A model generated the notes under the pieces. It was not told the DNA's origin and ran no database searches. It saw nothing but the letters and a program-made list of their open reading frames with translations. Of a stretch of 64,000 nucleotides of DNA, positions 46,555-58,534 are shown one piece after another (within the stretch, counting starts at the first letter, position 1; every line of letters starts with the position of its first letter). This stretch comes from Oopsacas minuta (lineage: Eukaryota; Porifera; Hexactinellida; Lyssacinosida; Leucopsacidae): positions 62,001 through 126,000 of the forward strand of contig JAKMXF010000320.1 of the NCBI GenBank assembly GCA_024704765.1, read 5' to 3'. A program made the translations under genes and the position numbers.

Positions 46555-46959
46555 TTCTATCATTGCAAGTTAATGAATTCTCAATACCTTACAAACTTGT
46601 ATTATTAGTCTGCATTTCTGTCCTATTAAAATTTGTATATAATTAATAATTATTTAATTATTTATTCATCTGAAAGCTAAATATACTATACAACAAAGTT
46701 AATTAGAATTTTTGGGAGGTTCCACCAATGGGATTATTATATATTACATATGCCACTTCCCTCATTCACAAGGGTTGCAGTGGTCCCAACTGGAACGGAC
46801 CGAATCGATGCAACACTACTACCGCTGATATATCTTATATTACAATTCGTTTCAACTCAGCCCCAGATTACCAGGACTATTCAGTATGTATTTTATTCAA
46901 TGTATTATACGTATAGCCTACAAAGGTTGGTGATGTAACTTTATTAGTTTAATTAATTG

Positions 46960-47458
46960 CACGATAAGGGGGTGCTGCATTAGGTCGAATTCGGTGTGTT
47001 GTGATAGATCGAATTTATTTTAGCTATGTTGTCGATAGATCGATATAGAAAATGGATTTATAGAAACGAGGACGTGATAGGATATTTTATTGTATTAATT
47101 ATAAACCCGTACCATTGAGAGGGGATTAGGGATTTTGTTCACTACCTTATCGGTCTGGGAGTTTTCACTTGTACTCGTTATAAGCTACCTAGAGACGGGG
47201 ATGTGGAGTCCATGTTAATTTTGTGTTTGGATGGACCTTTGTTGGATTAATTATTAGAAAAGTTTGCAAAATGGAGAATTGCTGAATTTTTTGCTTTTAA
47301 ACGTTTGTGCAGGTTTTTTAGAAATTTAAGGAAGCATTCAGTGTTTCTCAAAATATGAATTGGCCTTAAATATGAGATATTCATAGCTAATATATATTCG
47401 CTCTATCGACAACATAGCTAAAATAGAATTTGACCTAATGCAGGCGCCGCCACGATAA
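46960..47458. mobile_element. 483-bp hAT-type MITE
   Basis: The element at 46968-47450 is flanked by perfect 8-bp repeats CACGATAA (46960-46967, 47451-47458). Its ends form a ~25-bp inverted repeat with about 21 matches, sharing TGCATTAGGTC. A second inverted pair, TTTTAGCTATGTTGTCGATA, lies further inside. No coding potential. Length of duplication points to hAT. Confidence 0.88.
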
Positions 47459-48155
47459 CAGTAGTATTAGAATAGTTTATCAGTTATCTCAGTATAATGA
47501 AGGAATTCGTATCTTGTATATAATCATTATTATATACTTACAAGACTCATGATGTCGGATTGTCCAATTCGAGATCATTTTGACGTAAAACATCAAATCT
47601 ACAAACGTATTAATTAAGAAGTGATTTAATGCTCGTTATCACTCCTCACATACAGTTTTTGTAAAATGTATTGTTTCGCAAAATTCTTATTTGAATATCA
47701 ATAACACTGGGCAACATCAAATTTATTCCTCAAATGAAAATATATTACCTAGACTAACTTTGGGATGCTGATTCCAAATCTGAAATCAGAATTGGTCTAT
47801 CACGTCAGGATTTCAAGATATGAAAATTCACGAAATTCGGATTTTGAATTGATTGGCACTATATTATAAGGTACTATACAGTACAAGTTAGGCCTATTGT
47901 ACAATTTTCTTTCCCAGCGAATTGTTGGTCAACAATGCATATTATGTACGGTTAATATTAACATTATTTTGTAAATGTAATGTTCTAGCTTTTGACAATT
48001 AATGCATTCTTGAGTGTTCTTGGCCATGGCTATAAGGAGGGGTTATTTAGCCTACTTGCGGGTGGATTGTAGACTGTATCGATAAACCAACAACATTACT
48101 GTTTTGCAGAATTTTTAGTTTGTAACTGATTGTGTATTTAAGCTTTTTGTTTAAA

Positions 48156-48460
48156 ATGAATACGAGCAGAAGACAATGCACGAACCACCCAGATAACTTC
48201 TGCTATATTTGTGGAAAATTTACGCCGAAGCCCCAGGGAAGAAATATTCCAATCGTGTCAAGATTGGCTACAAGTATTACTTTGGTTGCAAAGTTGGTGA
48301 CCAAGACAAGAACTGGGCACCTCACATCTGCTGTACCGTCTGCTATGCCAGTCTAATCCAATGGCTTAATGGAAAGAAGAAATCCATGCCATTTGCGGTA
48401 CCTATGATTTGGCGAGAACCTAAAAACCATACGTCGGATTGTTATTTTTGCACAACAAAT
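48156..48460 (+). pseudogene. Relic of a cysteine-rich multicopy protein
   Basis: From ATG 48156 the frame gives MNTSRRQCTNHPDNFCYICG. After a frameshift near 48240 the next frame gives YYFGCKVGDQDKNWAPHICC, then WLNGKKKSMPFAVPMIWRE and DCYFCTTNIAGF. I recognise this CYICG...GDQD-x-WAPH-x-C-C...MP-x-x-VPM-WREP...DCYFC pattern as a repetitive family of unknown function seen in many invertebrate genomes. Only the N-terminal part is present and it is broken, so it is a fragment. Confidence 0.55.
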
Positions 48461-48472
48461 ATTGCTGGATTT

Positions 48473-48513
48473 TCGACCTCTATACCGTGATGGAATCGCG
48501 GTATAGAGGTCGA
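48473..48513. repeat. 15-bp hairpin inside the cysteine-rich relic
   Basis: TCGACCTCTATACCG at 48473-48487 and its exact inverse CGGTATAGAGGTCGA at 48499-48513 enclose 11 bases. The hairpin lies just after the DCYFC segment and marks where similarity to the cysteine-rich family ends. Confidence 0.8.
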
Positions 48514-48929
48514 TTTAACCCATACATGATGGGGGACTACTGCTGGTTTCTCCAGCGTGAAACTGACACTGAACATGCTCGAAAGAGCAAGTGTATAAAG
48601 CACTTTTGAGAGGATACAATGTTATTTTTGTCTGGTTTAATCATCCTGGGTTGTGTTAAACTGTGCAAAATGATAATTCTGTTGTTTTCACTAGCAATCA
48701 CTGTGTTTATTACATGTAATGTTTTGTTCTGCACAGCCAAAATTAGCCAAAATGACAATTACGGGTTGTTGTGTGCATATGTCATATCTCAAAAACGTGA
48801 CGTGTTAGAAAAAATCTAAGGCCAGATTTGGATTCAGCATGGCCATATTAGTCTAGGTAAACTTGAAACGAGCAAGGAATAAAAAATAAGTTGTAAAATG
48901 TTGTCCAGTGTAATCAATACTCTAGGTCA

Positions 48930-49256
48930 GTATTTCTCAACCTTTGCGGCTTAGGATAAAATTTCTTGAATATTTAATTTAGATTTGGAAAAATAGACGT
49001 ATTTATCGCTATATTGAAATAAATCTTTGGGTTTCTAAGTAGAAAATTTCTTATAATTCTGTAATTTCAACCAACAATCTTAAGGCATATTAAAATAATC
49101 AAATATTGAAAAAATAATGGTTGGAGGAAGTGGCTATACGTATTGACTAAATAATCTCTGGTTAAAGAACATTTGAATTTGAAATTATAAATGGAAATGG
49201 GAGTTATCCGGAGATTCGCCGGCCTGACCTACCCCGCTTATAGAGGTTCTACTGTA
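48930..49256. mobile_element. pogo/Tigger-like MITE, left end missing
   Basis: It shares ATCTTTGGGTTTCT, TCAACCAACAA and ATTATAAATGG-AATGGG blocks with the 9727-10139 element and keeps the same right end, TATAGAGGTTCTACTG, followed by TA. The left terminal repeat is not recognisable. Confidence 0.7.
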
Positions 49257-51426
49257 TCCTAATTTGTTGCCTAGTCAAATGTAGCACATATTTCATTAAA
49301 ACAATACTTCTATAGCGTGGTGATAAACTTTTTCACAAGTCTTGGAGAAAAAGTTCTAGCACCCGGCGCTTATTTAGGGAAATACGGTATATGTAATTAT
49401 TGGCATTAGGGTTTAGTTGTTCTTGACCTTTAGCACTTAGATATCCAGAGGCCCGACATTAAGAACCTTGAATCCATAAAACAAATATGTTTCATGTTAG
49501 TGACATTGGAGGCACACAAGTGTGCCGCGTCACACCGATTGAACACCACTCCTCTAGGTCTCTAGCTTCACACAGTTTAATATTTCGCACTAATAGCACG
49601 AAATATAGAAATATTAGTAATATGTAGCTATGGTTCAGGGGCAGGGTGTATTGTAGCTTAACCCAGCATTTAGCTGATAAGTGTGAAACAGATAACTTAT
49701 TGTACTTATTCTATACGTATATTGCGGAATACATGTGTTATACAACTTATCTTTACCATAATTATCTGTCTAGTAGGAAATATTTTATTTCACTATCAGT
49801 ATATGATCAATATTTTCACAAGGTTTGTTGTGATACATGTTGTATTACATGCGACTAAATATATTTGCAAGAAAAATTATATGTGAAGGTTAATATTTAC
49901 GTTCGTACAATTTTCACTTCCTATACAAGTAATCTAAAATATTAGTAACAGCTGATAGAGACGAAAATATTCTGCCCTTGAATTTACTATTGCATAATAA
50001 TTGTCTTTTCTGCATGCTTCAATACGAGTTTCTATTCCCAGTGGTTTACTGCAGATAAAATTTCCTGATTTTCTTCAATCTAGAAATTGTACGCATTAGT
50101 AGCTAGTATAGACCGCTCACTAATATCGCATTAGTATGAACAAAGCTAAGTAAATGGTATGTTTCTTGCCATTTTTGAAATCGCAGATTTATTCAAGTCA
50201 AGTTGAATTACCCTTCACTAATGTGTCTTGAAAAGTTTAGATGAAATATGTGTAGATACGTACCAAAATTAGAAAATGTTGTGAAACACAGGCCTATGGT
50301 TTGGCAAATATCGTTATCGGTTTATATTCTGATATCGATACGATAAATCGGAAAATTTCCGATACAATAGATACGGGAAGATATATCTAGAAATATAACA
50401 TAGTATACTAGTACTAGTACTATACACCTAGATATATAACATATATACTAGTGTTCCCAATGAAATCATCTCCATAGAATGTGTATTAAATAGATTTTCC
50501 TTATTATTAAATAAATATACAGTAGGACGTACTCCCTTGGGAAATAAAAAATTGTACGTATTAACCGAATTACGTCTTATCCTAATATTTTCCTATACAA
50601 TTAGTACAAATTGTTGATCCCTTTTTGAGAAAAGTACCTATTAAGCCGAGTACGTTATCCGAGTCCTATCGTAATTAAATAAATAAACCCATAGCATGCT
50701 ATTATAAACCATAATTGCATTCCCGACTATAATACTGTATTTACTGGAACCAAACCTCCCGATTTTTGGTCATTACGAGTTGGCAGCCCTGCGATTTAAT
50801 GTTTTATTGATTACAGGTTATCTATTTGCAGAATCCAATTTCCTCTTTTAAATGTTTGACATTCGTGAATGGATTCTATTTCAACGAATTCGATCCGCTT
50901 ACCTTGTAAACAACGAATCGTGAAGCAACTGAATAATCTAATGCTTTGTCTTTGCTATGGAAATCTATTATGAATATATTGGTGTTACAGTTATAAGCAT
51001 TTAAACATCTCTATTGAGTCTATTCAATCATCATTGAATCCCTCATGGATTGTATGATCATCCAAGATAGAACTATTCTGCTAATTATATCTTTATTAAT
51101 TAGAGATTAGAGGAGAGCTCCAGTTATCCCATCATAATATATACGTAGAATTTATCCTTATAAATTTAGGTATTTGTCATCTGTCCCTTTTCCGTGCAAG
51201 GGATATTATTCGTAGAAGCCAAATTGAAATATTGTGCATTGTTTCGCATCGCACAGAATTCCTACATGTTTTTCATGGGATCAAACCCAAGCCAACTCTG
51301 CTGCATTAATTGTTGAAGGCTTCTACTATGCTAATCTCTGCTCTGATACATTATTGAGAGTACATATGCATTTCAGCAACTCACTTGATCTTATTTGCAA
51401 TTTGTTTTATATTTTAGACAATTTCT
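49257..51426. other. Intergenic region upstream of FGD
   Basis: No gene recognised apart from the MITE at 50520-50671. Around 50300-50450 are TATCGATA-type motifs and a small CTAGTAC repeat. A strong polypyrimidine-AG (GTTTTATATTTTAG) ends at 51418, eight bases before the FGD start codon, and suggests an upstream exon somewhere in this region. Confidence 0.4.
50518..50673. mobile_element. 152-bp pogo-like MITE
   Basis: The element at 50520-50671 starts CAGTAGGACGTACTCCC and ends with the decayed inverse GAGTCCTATCG, with TA on both sides. It shares a GGGAAA-TAAAAA and AACCGAAT core with the 86-bp element at 11168-11253. Confidence 0.65.
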
Positions 51427-54400
51427 ATGTATCGTATTTCTCCGAAAAAGAAATCCTCCGTCCATGGCTCAACCTCCAACAACCATCCTCCTGTCGCCCC
51501 CAAACCCAAACCTAAGCCCAGACGAATGAAGAGCAGCCAAATCTTCCAAGCAGGACTTCCAGATACAGAAGGGAAGTCTCTGGGCACACACGTCTGCTAC
51601 ATGAGACAGAAAGAGCTGTTGGATAAACAGCAACATTCTAACAACCATTCTTTGCCAGATTCCCGTGTCTCTCTCCCCTTATCGGCTGCTACTTCTGAGC
51701 TACCTGGAGAAACTGAAGATAGGTCATCTAACTCTCCCCCTCATGTAGCTCCTCCACCTCCTCCCTCCTCCACTATCCCCGACTGTCCTGACGACCCCAC
51801 CATCTCCTCTAATAGCCCAACTAACCACAATGATTCAAATGGCGAGCACACTATCTTAGATCAGCAAGGTATGATATTTATCAGCTCTTACGGTTAGTTA
51901 CGATCCTTCAGCTCATTAAACGGCGCTCCATTTAAGTTCCAGGAGCTAGAGTTGAAGCCCACTCAATTTTTGGAGGAGCGGCACACCTGAGCCCTGGATT
52001 GCAAACAAAATAAAAATTATCGCTATTCTGCCATAAAATTTCATATTATTGTAGAAAAAGTAGTTACTGGGACACTTTATCATAATAACATTTTGACTTT
52101 ACACAATTAGTAATATTCCTAAACTGCTATGATCCAATTCTGTACTGATTATCTATACGTAATACAAATCTGATGTACGTAATTACAATAATTGAGGAGC
52201 GCTTAATTAATTAATTAATTAATTAATAATTATTCTATAATGCTCTGCTATCCTCTATTATACTCACTGATTAATTAATTAACATTCCATGATTGTACAA
52301 GTTGTAATTGTCAATACATGTATACAGTTATTTGATATAATGTAAAATCGATGACGTGTTATTTATGGTCAGTAAGTGGCATGCTGCAATACAATCATAT
52401 CATACACTCCAAACTCAAAAGTAAATAAGATTTGTCAGCACTAGGCTAGTAATGAAATATATAGTAAAATGTACATTGCTGTAGTGGATATGATAATACG
52501 CCAATGTTTGATTATAATATGGATTAGACTAACACATAAATTTGGCTAAAATGATTAGTAAGAATAACCGGTGTACATAAATTCAAACAAGACAACACAA
52601 CATAGTATTACTTACTAGAACAAAAATTTGGTATAATCATGTCTTATAAGATATTCCGCTCAGGTCCTTTCACGCGCCAAAAGAGCTCAAAGAACCCTCC
52701 TCCCCCAATGAAGCGGGCAAAGAGTTTGATGAACAGAAGAAGTATTAACTCTCTTCTGTGTGTCCCCACTGTATCCCCTCCCATCGCTATTTCCGCCCCC
52801 CTCTTACAGACAGACTCTGTAGCAGAGAAGAGAGCCCTTTGGAGTAATAGTGGCTCTAGCACCAGAGACTCTATTTTCTCTACCAAGGATTCCATACAGA
52901 TAGACGAAGGCCTGGAGCCTCCACCTGACACCCCAGTTGAGAGGAAGAAGAAGATAGCCATGGAGCTGTTGGAGACAGAGGAGAGGTATGTGGAGAGGTT
53001 GGAGCTGCTGAATGTAAGATTCAGAGATGTTATTAATCGCGGTAACGAGCAGCAAGACAAGCCTGTACTGTCTGAGCTAGCTGTAAAACAGATATTCTCT
53101 AATGTGCATCAGATCCACCAGCTGAACATGACACTACTCGATCAGCTTAGAGACAGACTCAAGGACTGGGATGAAGAGCAACGACTAGGTGATATTATGA
53201 TACGAATAGCTCCGTTCCTGAAGCTATACTCTGACTACGTGGCTAACTTTGACGCAGCTAACTCAGTACTTAATGACTGTTTGAGCAAGGAGAAGAGGTT
53301 TGCTGCTCTTGTACAGGAGTTTGAGAAAGATCCTGTTTGTGAGAACCTCAAGATTTCTCACTTCATGCTGGAGCCTGTACAACGTCTTACTCGCTACAAG
53401 CTGCTCTTTGAGGATTATCTGAAGAGACTTCCTGAAGATGCTCTGGATAGGAAAGAAACAGAGAATGCTCTCAAGATTATATCTGAGGCAGCCAATCACG
53501 CTAATTCCAAGATTAAGAACATGGAAAACTTCAATGAGTTGCTTTGTATTCAGCGCTCCCTTACTGACTACTCAGGAGATTTGATACAGCCACATAGAGT
53601 ATTCATTAAGCGCGGGTCTCTTGGGAAAGTAAGCAGACGTAGTCTCCAGCAGAGAATGTTTTTCTTATTTTCTGACGTGCTATTACACACTCTACCTTTT
53701 GGCCTCTTCAATAAGGTACGTGATGAGATGGAGCTCTACTCCATGAGCATAGAAGAGCCAGTTATACAACCATTTCCTAACAGTTTTAATATTTTCTCCG
53801 TTAGTCGATCTCTCACAGTTTCTGCCTCTTCCGTAGAAGAAAAGGAGGATTGGATCAGAGCTCTGAGGAACGCTATAGGACGTATCAAGGAGAATAGAGA
53901 CTCCCGGAAGAAGTTTAGTTCCTCAGCTTCAACAGCTGGAGAAGGATCAATCTGTGAGGAGCCGGATGAGAAATTGAGCTTTGGTTTAAAAGCTCCTCTC
54001 TGGCTACAAGACAACTCTGTATCTATGTGTCAGGACTGTGCTGAGACCTTCAGTATGATGCGTCGTAGACATCACTGTAGAGGATGTGGTCAGATTATAT
54101 GTGCTGGTTGTTCTAAGCAAAGAGTATTCCTTCCGTATCTTAACCGAGAAGACAGGGTATGTAACCGATGTGTTGCTAGATATAAAGTTGCTGGAATGGT
54201 AGCAGACGAGAGACGGAGCTCAGAGCTGGATCCGATAGATCTGACTGAGTGTAACCTGGAGAAGTCTGTAGATAACACAGAAGATAAGGATTTAGCTGAT
54301 ACACTGGTAGATGATACCGTGTACCAAGGATATGTCAAGTTACGAGTGAAGTGGAATTTCGAGAAGAAATGGATGTTACTTAAGAGGGACTTCAATTTAT

Positions 54401-54648
54401 ACATATTCAATGCCCATGAAGATATCAAACCTACACACACCCTTGATCTACCAAGCTACTCTCTTACTACATCTGAGGATGAGAAGGATAAATTTAAATT
54501 TAAACTGAGCATGGAAGGTACACACTCTCCTGATAGTGTTAGCCCCAGAGATACGGTGGAAATACGACCTGATAATGAGGAGGAATATGATACTTGGTTT
54601 AGTTTAATCACAAAAGCTATCAATAGGGAACCTCATGCTAACTGTTAG
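51427..54648 (+). CDS. FGD1: FGD-family RhoGEF (DH-PH-FYVE-PH)
   Basis: Guanine nucleotide exchange factor of the FGD group (Cdc42-type in vertebrates). Two exons, 51427-51868 and 52619-54648, with a GT..AG intron (51869-52618) that keeps frame: 823 residues. An upstream exon is possible, because TTTTAG lies eight bases before the ATG. Order: proline-rich N-terminus (PPVAPKPKPKPR, APPPPPSS), DH domain about 255-448 (LLETEERYVERLELL, FMLEPVQRLTRYKLL), PH about 475-573, FYVE about 609-670 (WLQDNSVSMC, RRRHHCRGCG, RVCNRC) and a C-terminal PH from about 717 (GYVKLRVKWNFEKKWMLLK). The FYVE zinc ligands and the RRRHHCRGCG phosphoinositide-binding motif are intact. Which vertebrate FGD is closest cannot be told by eye, so the symbol is a family label. 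Confidence 0.88.
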
Positions 54649-54905
54649 ATTACATAATTATCCCTAACTCACTTGAACAATATCATAGCAACAGTTCACA
54701 GTCATTCAATTGTCGTACTTTTATTAAGTTTGAAAATCGTAACCATAGATATACAAATATCGTATCTCATCCGTTGGCAACAAATGATATGTTCTTTCTC
54801 TTTGAATTTTATGAAGATCATTTATTGTTCAGTTTATTTGTGTATAATTTGCTGAAAACTTTTGTAATTATTGTAATTTATTTTGTCATTTCTATTTAAT
54901 AATCA
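54649..54905. other. 3' flank of FGD
   Basis: Short AT-rich spacer of about 260 bases ending at a hairpin-ended repeat. No feature seen. Confidence 0.4.
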
Positions 54906-55346
54906 CGAGCCTTTGGCTCGTCGCTTAGCGATGAACTCGGCGCATTGCGCTTCGAGGTATCCATTATTCTCCAAATTGATGGCCCCTTTGAGTATTATAA
55001 TATAGATATATTTAGAACAATGCAATTCACAAATATACGTATATGGCATATATATTTTATTGAAATATTTTGTAAGATCAACTCCCTTTGTAGCCGTTTA
55101 GAGCAAGCCTGCACGTATATTTTGAGATTTGGTTTTACTCATAAAAACAACAATAAATTTACATATTATTAATCCAAATGTGTGATAATCGGATACAGCA
55201 TGTTCGATATATTTAGTGAAGTTTTATTGAATTCTTTTTACTTCCTTGATAAACACAATAAATACATAGTTATGCTACAATTTCAAAATTGCATATCTTA
55301 AATCCTTTCCTTGACAACAGACAGACAACAATTGAGATTTAATAAT
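54906..55346 (+). repeat. Hairpin-ended dispersed element
   Basis: It begins CGAGCCTTTGGCTCG, then TCGCTTAGCGA, then GGCGCATTGCGC. It runs through the CATAAAAACAACAATAAATT module, and ends ACAACAATTGAGATTTAATA. It is the simplest copy of the family seen at 39798 and 44210-45113 and lacks their internal tandem units. TTTAATAAT occurs on both sides, but other copies end in the same bases, so this is not safe evidence of a target duplication. Confidence 0.7.
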
Positions 55347-57934
55347 TTAGATTTAAATTATTAATTTTCCTATGTCTTAACTGAAATTTGTGGAGAAATG
55401 AGAATTCAGTTTTGAGGTTGCTCAGATATGAAGGGTCTGCCTGCTAATACAGAGAAATCCTATCCTCTCGAGTGCAAATTTATATACTCCAATCGTACAT
55501 TTGTTGCCTCAAACCTCTACATCAAACGCTGGTACTATCAATATGGATATGCAGATTGTAGATGCTCTAAGTATAGTGATAAGAGCATTTGTGCAACAGA
55601 TTTTTGTTGGAAAGCACAATGAGTGGGAGTTTGAATAAATGGTGTGATATAACGTAGTGGCACTAATATAATAATCTGATTTAATAAGTATGATTGCTGA
55701 GCCGATTCAATCAGGTACAATTACCTTTTGGCACTGATAATTTTGCGACTAGCATATCAGTGGAGATAGTGGAAATCAGTAATTTGTATCAGGTAAGTAA
55801 GCATTGAGTAACACTTGTTAATACACAATTTCTATTATGATTGCAATTGATGTAGTGTGAAAGAAGGGAATTTATTGAATAGTATACTGGGACTCTTTGG
55901 TAATGAATAGTGGAATTTATCCTGAGAATTTGTGTGAATGGTTTATAAGTTACATGACCTGCGCCGCCTATTTAAGTGAGTGGGTTGTAAATAACCCATA
56001 CAATAGGAGGTGGGTGTCCGGACACCTACCCCTAGTTATTTATTATCGAATTGCTAAAAGTTTGATGCTGAACACGAACGAATATGGCCATAAAAGTTTA
56101 TCTGAAAGCAATTGAATTGAATTAGCTATACTATATTTTCAAAACTGGCAATTTTTACCTATAGCCTCCGGGTTTGAGGGATGTACAAAAAATCATTCTT
56201 CGCGGGGTTCGAGCTTGCAACTTTTATGATAATTGGGACCCAGGAGAAGACTCCTGTGTTAAATTTTTTGAGCTAACGTTCAATTAAATATATTGTTTCA
56301 ATCACCCGCTCGCATCGATTTCCTCATTATTTCATATTTCATTCATTATTTGACAATTTATCTAAAAAATTCCATTCGAACCTATTCCGCGTTATAATAA
56401 AACCTCTGAAAATAGTTTGGACAACTACAATTGAGGAATTTGTTTATTTTTACCTTGGCCGCTTTGTTTATAGGATAACACATGGGTTTCTTCCTTATGT
56501 AGATATTTCTAATTACCTTAATTATGTAACTTTTCATCCGAGAATATGCCAAATTCGAAATAATGAATAATGAACCGCTCGCCCGCATGCTATTTGGATT
56601 CCTCTATAATGGGAAACTATTTTTAAATTAGAGTGGCTAAAATTCCTTAACCTTAACTATCTAACTATTACATCTCTGTCACAACATATTAAAATAGACA
56701 CACCAAATATTTGTGTCATCTGCAACAACTGGAGAAGTACTTGGGTGTATCTATATTAAGAGGGTTCATGAAACATGAGAGAGGAATTCTTATCTATTTT
56801 GATTTAAATTATGACGACTAGACCTAACATACTTATATTGTTTGTATGTGGGTGTGACTCAAGGTTCAAATTTAATTTAATAAGGATAATAGCTGGAACA
56901 TGAGCTGTGAGTCTTCTCCATATTATGTTACATACTAAATGGGTGTGAGCTAGGTACAAATTCCTTCAAGGTACAGGTGTATCGGTGTGTTGCAATTATT
57001 AGAAACTTGTGTACAATGAACAAGTAATGTAACTAGAGAATCATTGAATACGATCCATAATATAATTAGATGCAATTAGTAAATTGGTAAATTGATATAG
57101 TCACTCTCAAATTTTAATCGAATGAGCTACTTTTCTATCTAATTATTATTGTATATCAAATATATTATTTTATATAAAATTAAATACTAATCGCAGTTGT
57201 TAATTAACACAGATTATGCGTAAAATATTAACAAAATGGAGGGGTTATCACTACTATAATAAATAAGATTGCTCGATAGGATTAGATTTCTCTAAATCAA
57301 TAATTAGAATTTCCCAATAATGCAAAATGGTAAGAAATATTAATTTTCAACCATGAATTAGAAGGGCAGAATAGTATTAAATTGCTAGATTGAATACATA
57401 ATATAGTTCAGACATCATGCTATTCGACTAATTGATATTATTTCAATAAATATCATATCTGTAAAAGTGTTTAATTAATAATAAATAATTACTAAATAAT
57501 ATATTCTATAATCACGATAAAGCGACGTATACTACTATACGTATATCTAGCCTGGACTAAATCATTTAATTGTTAAGCCTACCAACACGTAGCACATACA
57601 ACGAGGAAACATACGATGTTCATGTTGACAATAACCTTCAGAAAGTGAACACCTTGGGGGCCAGCCAAAATGTTCACATATGAGAAGTGCTCATCTTTTG
57701 AAGGTTATACTGTAACAATAAAATTCTTGTGTAACCGTTGTTTGCGCTAAATATAAAATAATGTAGGATCTTTAATCTACAGTCTCTTTATGTGTTGCTT
57801 AACTACTATTTACATAACACAGATAAAAAATTGAATTGCAACAAATCAGTACCATATTTGACTGTGTGATTAAGTATTCAATGATAATTAAACTTATAAA
57901 TTAAAATACCCAATAAACAAGAGAAAGATATTTA
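55347..57934. other. Intergenic region between FGD and NAA30
   Basis: No gene recognised. Open frames at 55428-55622 and 55897-56115 have no similarity I can name. Around 56200-56275, on the minus strand, A-box-like and B-box-like motifs occur at tRNA-like spacing, possibly a tRNA-derived SINE remnant. The rest is AT-rich. Confidence 0.35.
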
Positions 57935-58534
57935 CTAATTCTTGTAAGCCGATTTCAAAAATAGTTTTAGTCTCCATGCATCTACAGCATTGAGATAGTA
58001 TCTATGCAGATACCTATCTTTTATAAATCCCATATTGCTGTAGAGTCTTAACGCACCCTTGTTTGTAACTTCTGCTTCAAGTATTACCTCCTCACAACCT
58101 AGCTCTATCATTTTCTGAATAGATTTATACACCAAAGTAGTACCAATACGTTGTTTCCTGAACTCTTCACGTACTGCTAACATAGCAATGTAACCTTTGC
58201 CAGTATCTACGTCATCTATTCGCATTTGTTCCAGCTGACAAACCACTGTACCTATAAGTTTACCTTCACAGCTAGCCATTATACACAGCTGAGGCCAGTT
58301 GTTAATGAAGTATCGGTATGTGTATATCGAGTACGGCTCTGACAGGTACTCTTGCATTAGTTGCATTATTCCTTCTAACTCTTCCTCTCCATGATACGAA
58401 TGATAAACAATCTCCTTTGATTGAACTATAGGATCGTTTGGAGGCTGTGTATTTGGTTGATCTTTACTGCTGCTATTCGTAGCCTCACTATTTTTAGAGT
58501 CTTCAATAAGGATATCTGAATTATTGATTGACAT
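57935..58534 (-). CDS. NAA30: N-alpha-acetyltransferase 30, NatC catalytic subunit
   Basis: Single-exon gene, 199 residues from ATG at 58534 (MSINNSD); the frame extends upstream only with TTG. After a Ser/Asn-rich N-terminal ~45 residues comes a GNAT acetyltransferase domain: EEELEGIMQLMQEYLSEPYS, TYRYFINNWPQLC, GYIAMLAVREEFRKQRIGTT with the acetyl-CoA-binding R-x-x-x-x-IG-T loop, and EVILEAEVTNKGALRLYSNM. The C-terminus RYYLNAVDAWRLKL matches NAA30 strongly. NatC acetylates N-termini such as Met-Leu and Met-Ile co-translationally at the ribosome. The N-terminal extension is shorter than in vertebrates. Confidence 0.92.
   Translation of the reverse strand: MSINNSDILIEDSKNSEATNSSSKDQPNTQPPNDPIVQSKEIVYHSYHGEEELEGIMQLMQEYLSEPYSIYTYRYFINNWPQLCIMASCEGKLIGTVVCQLEQMRIDDVDTGKGYIAMLAVREEFRKQRIGTTLVYKSIQKMIELGCEEVILEAEVTNKGALRLYSNMGFIKDRYLHRYYLNAVDAWRLKLFLKSAYKN

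Noticed and set aside
51234-51515. 93-residue plus-strand frame overlapping the FGD start
   Set aside because: It is in a different frame from the proline-rich FGD N-terminus and spans a likely splice acceptor. No similarity.
56195-56275. tRNA gene or tRNA-derived SINE on the minus strand
   Set aside because: A-box-like (TTAGCTCA) and B-box-like (GCTCGAACCCC) motifs are present, but I could not fold a cloverleaf and the B box has two or more mismatches.
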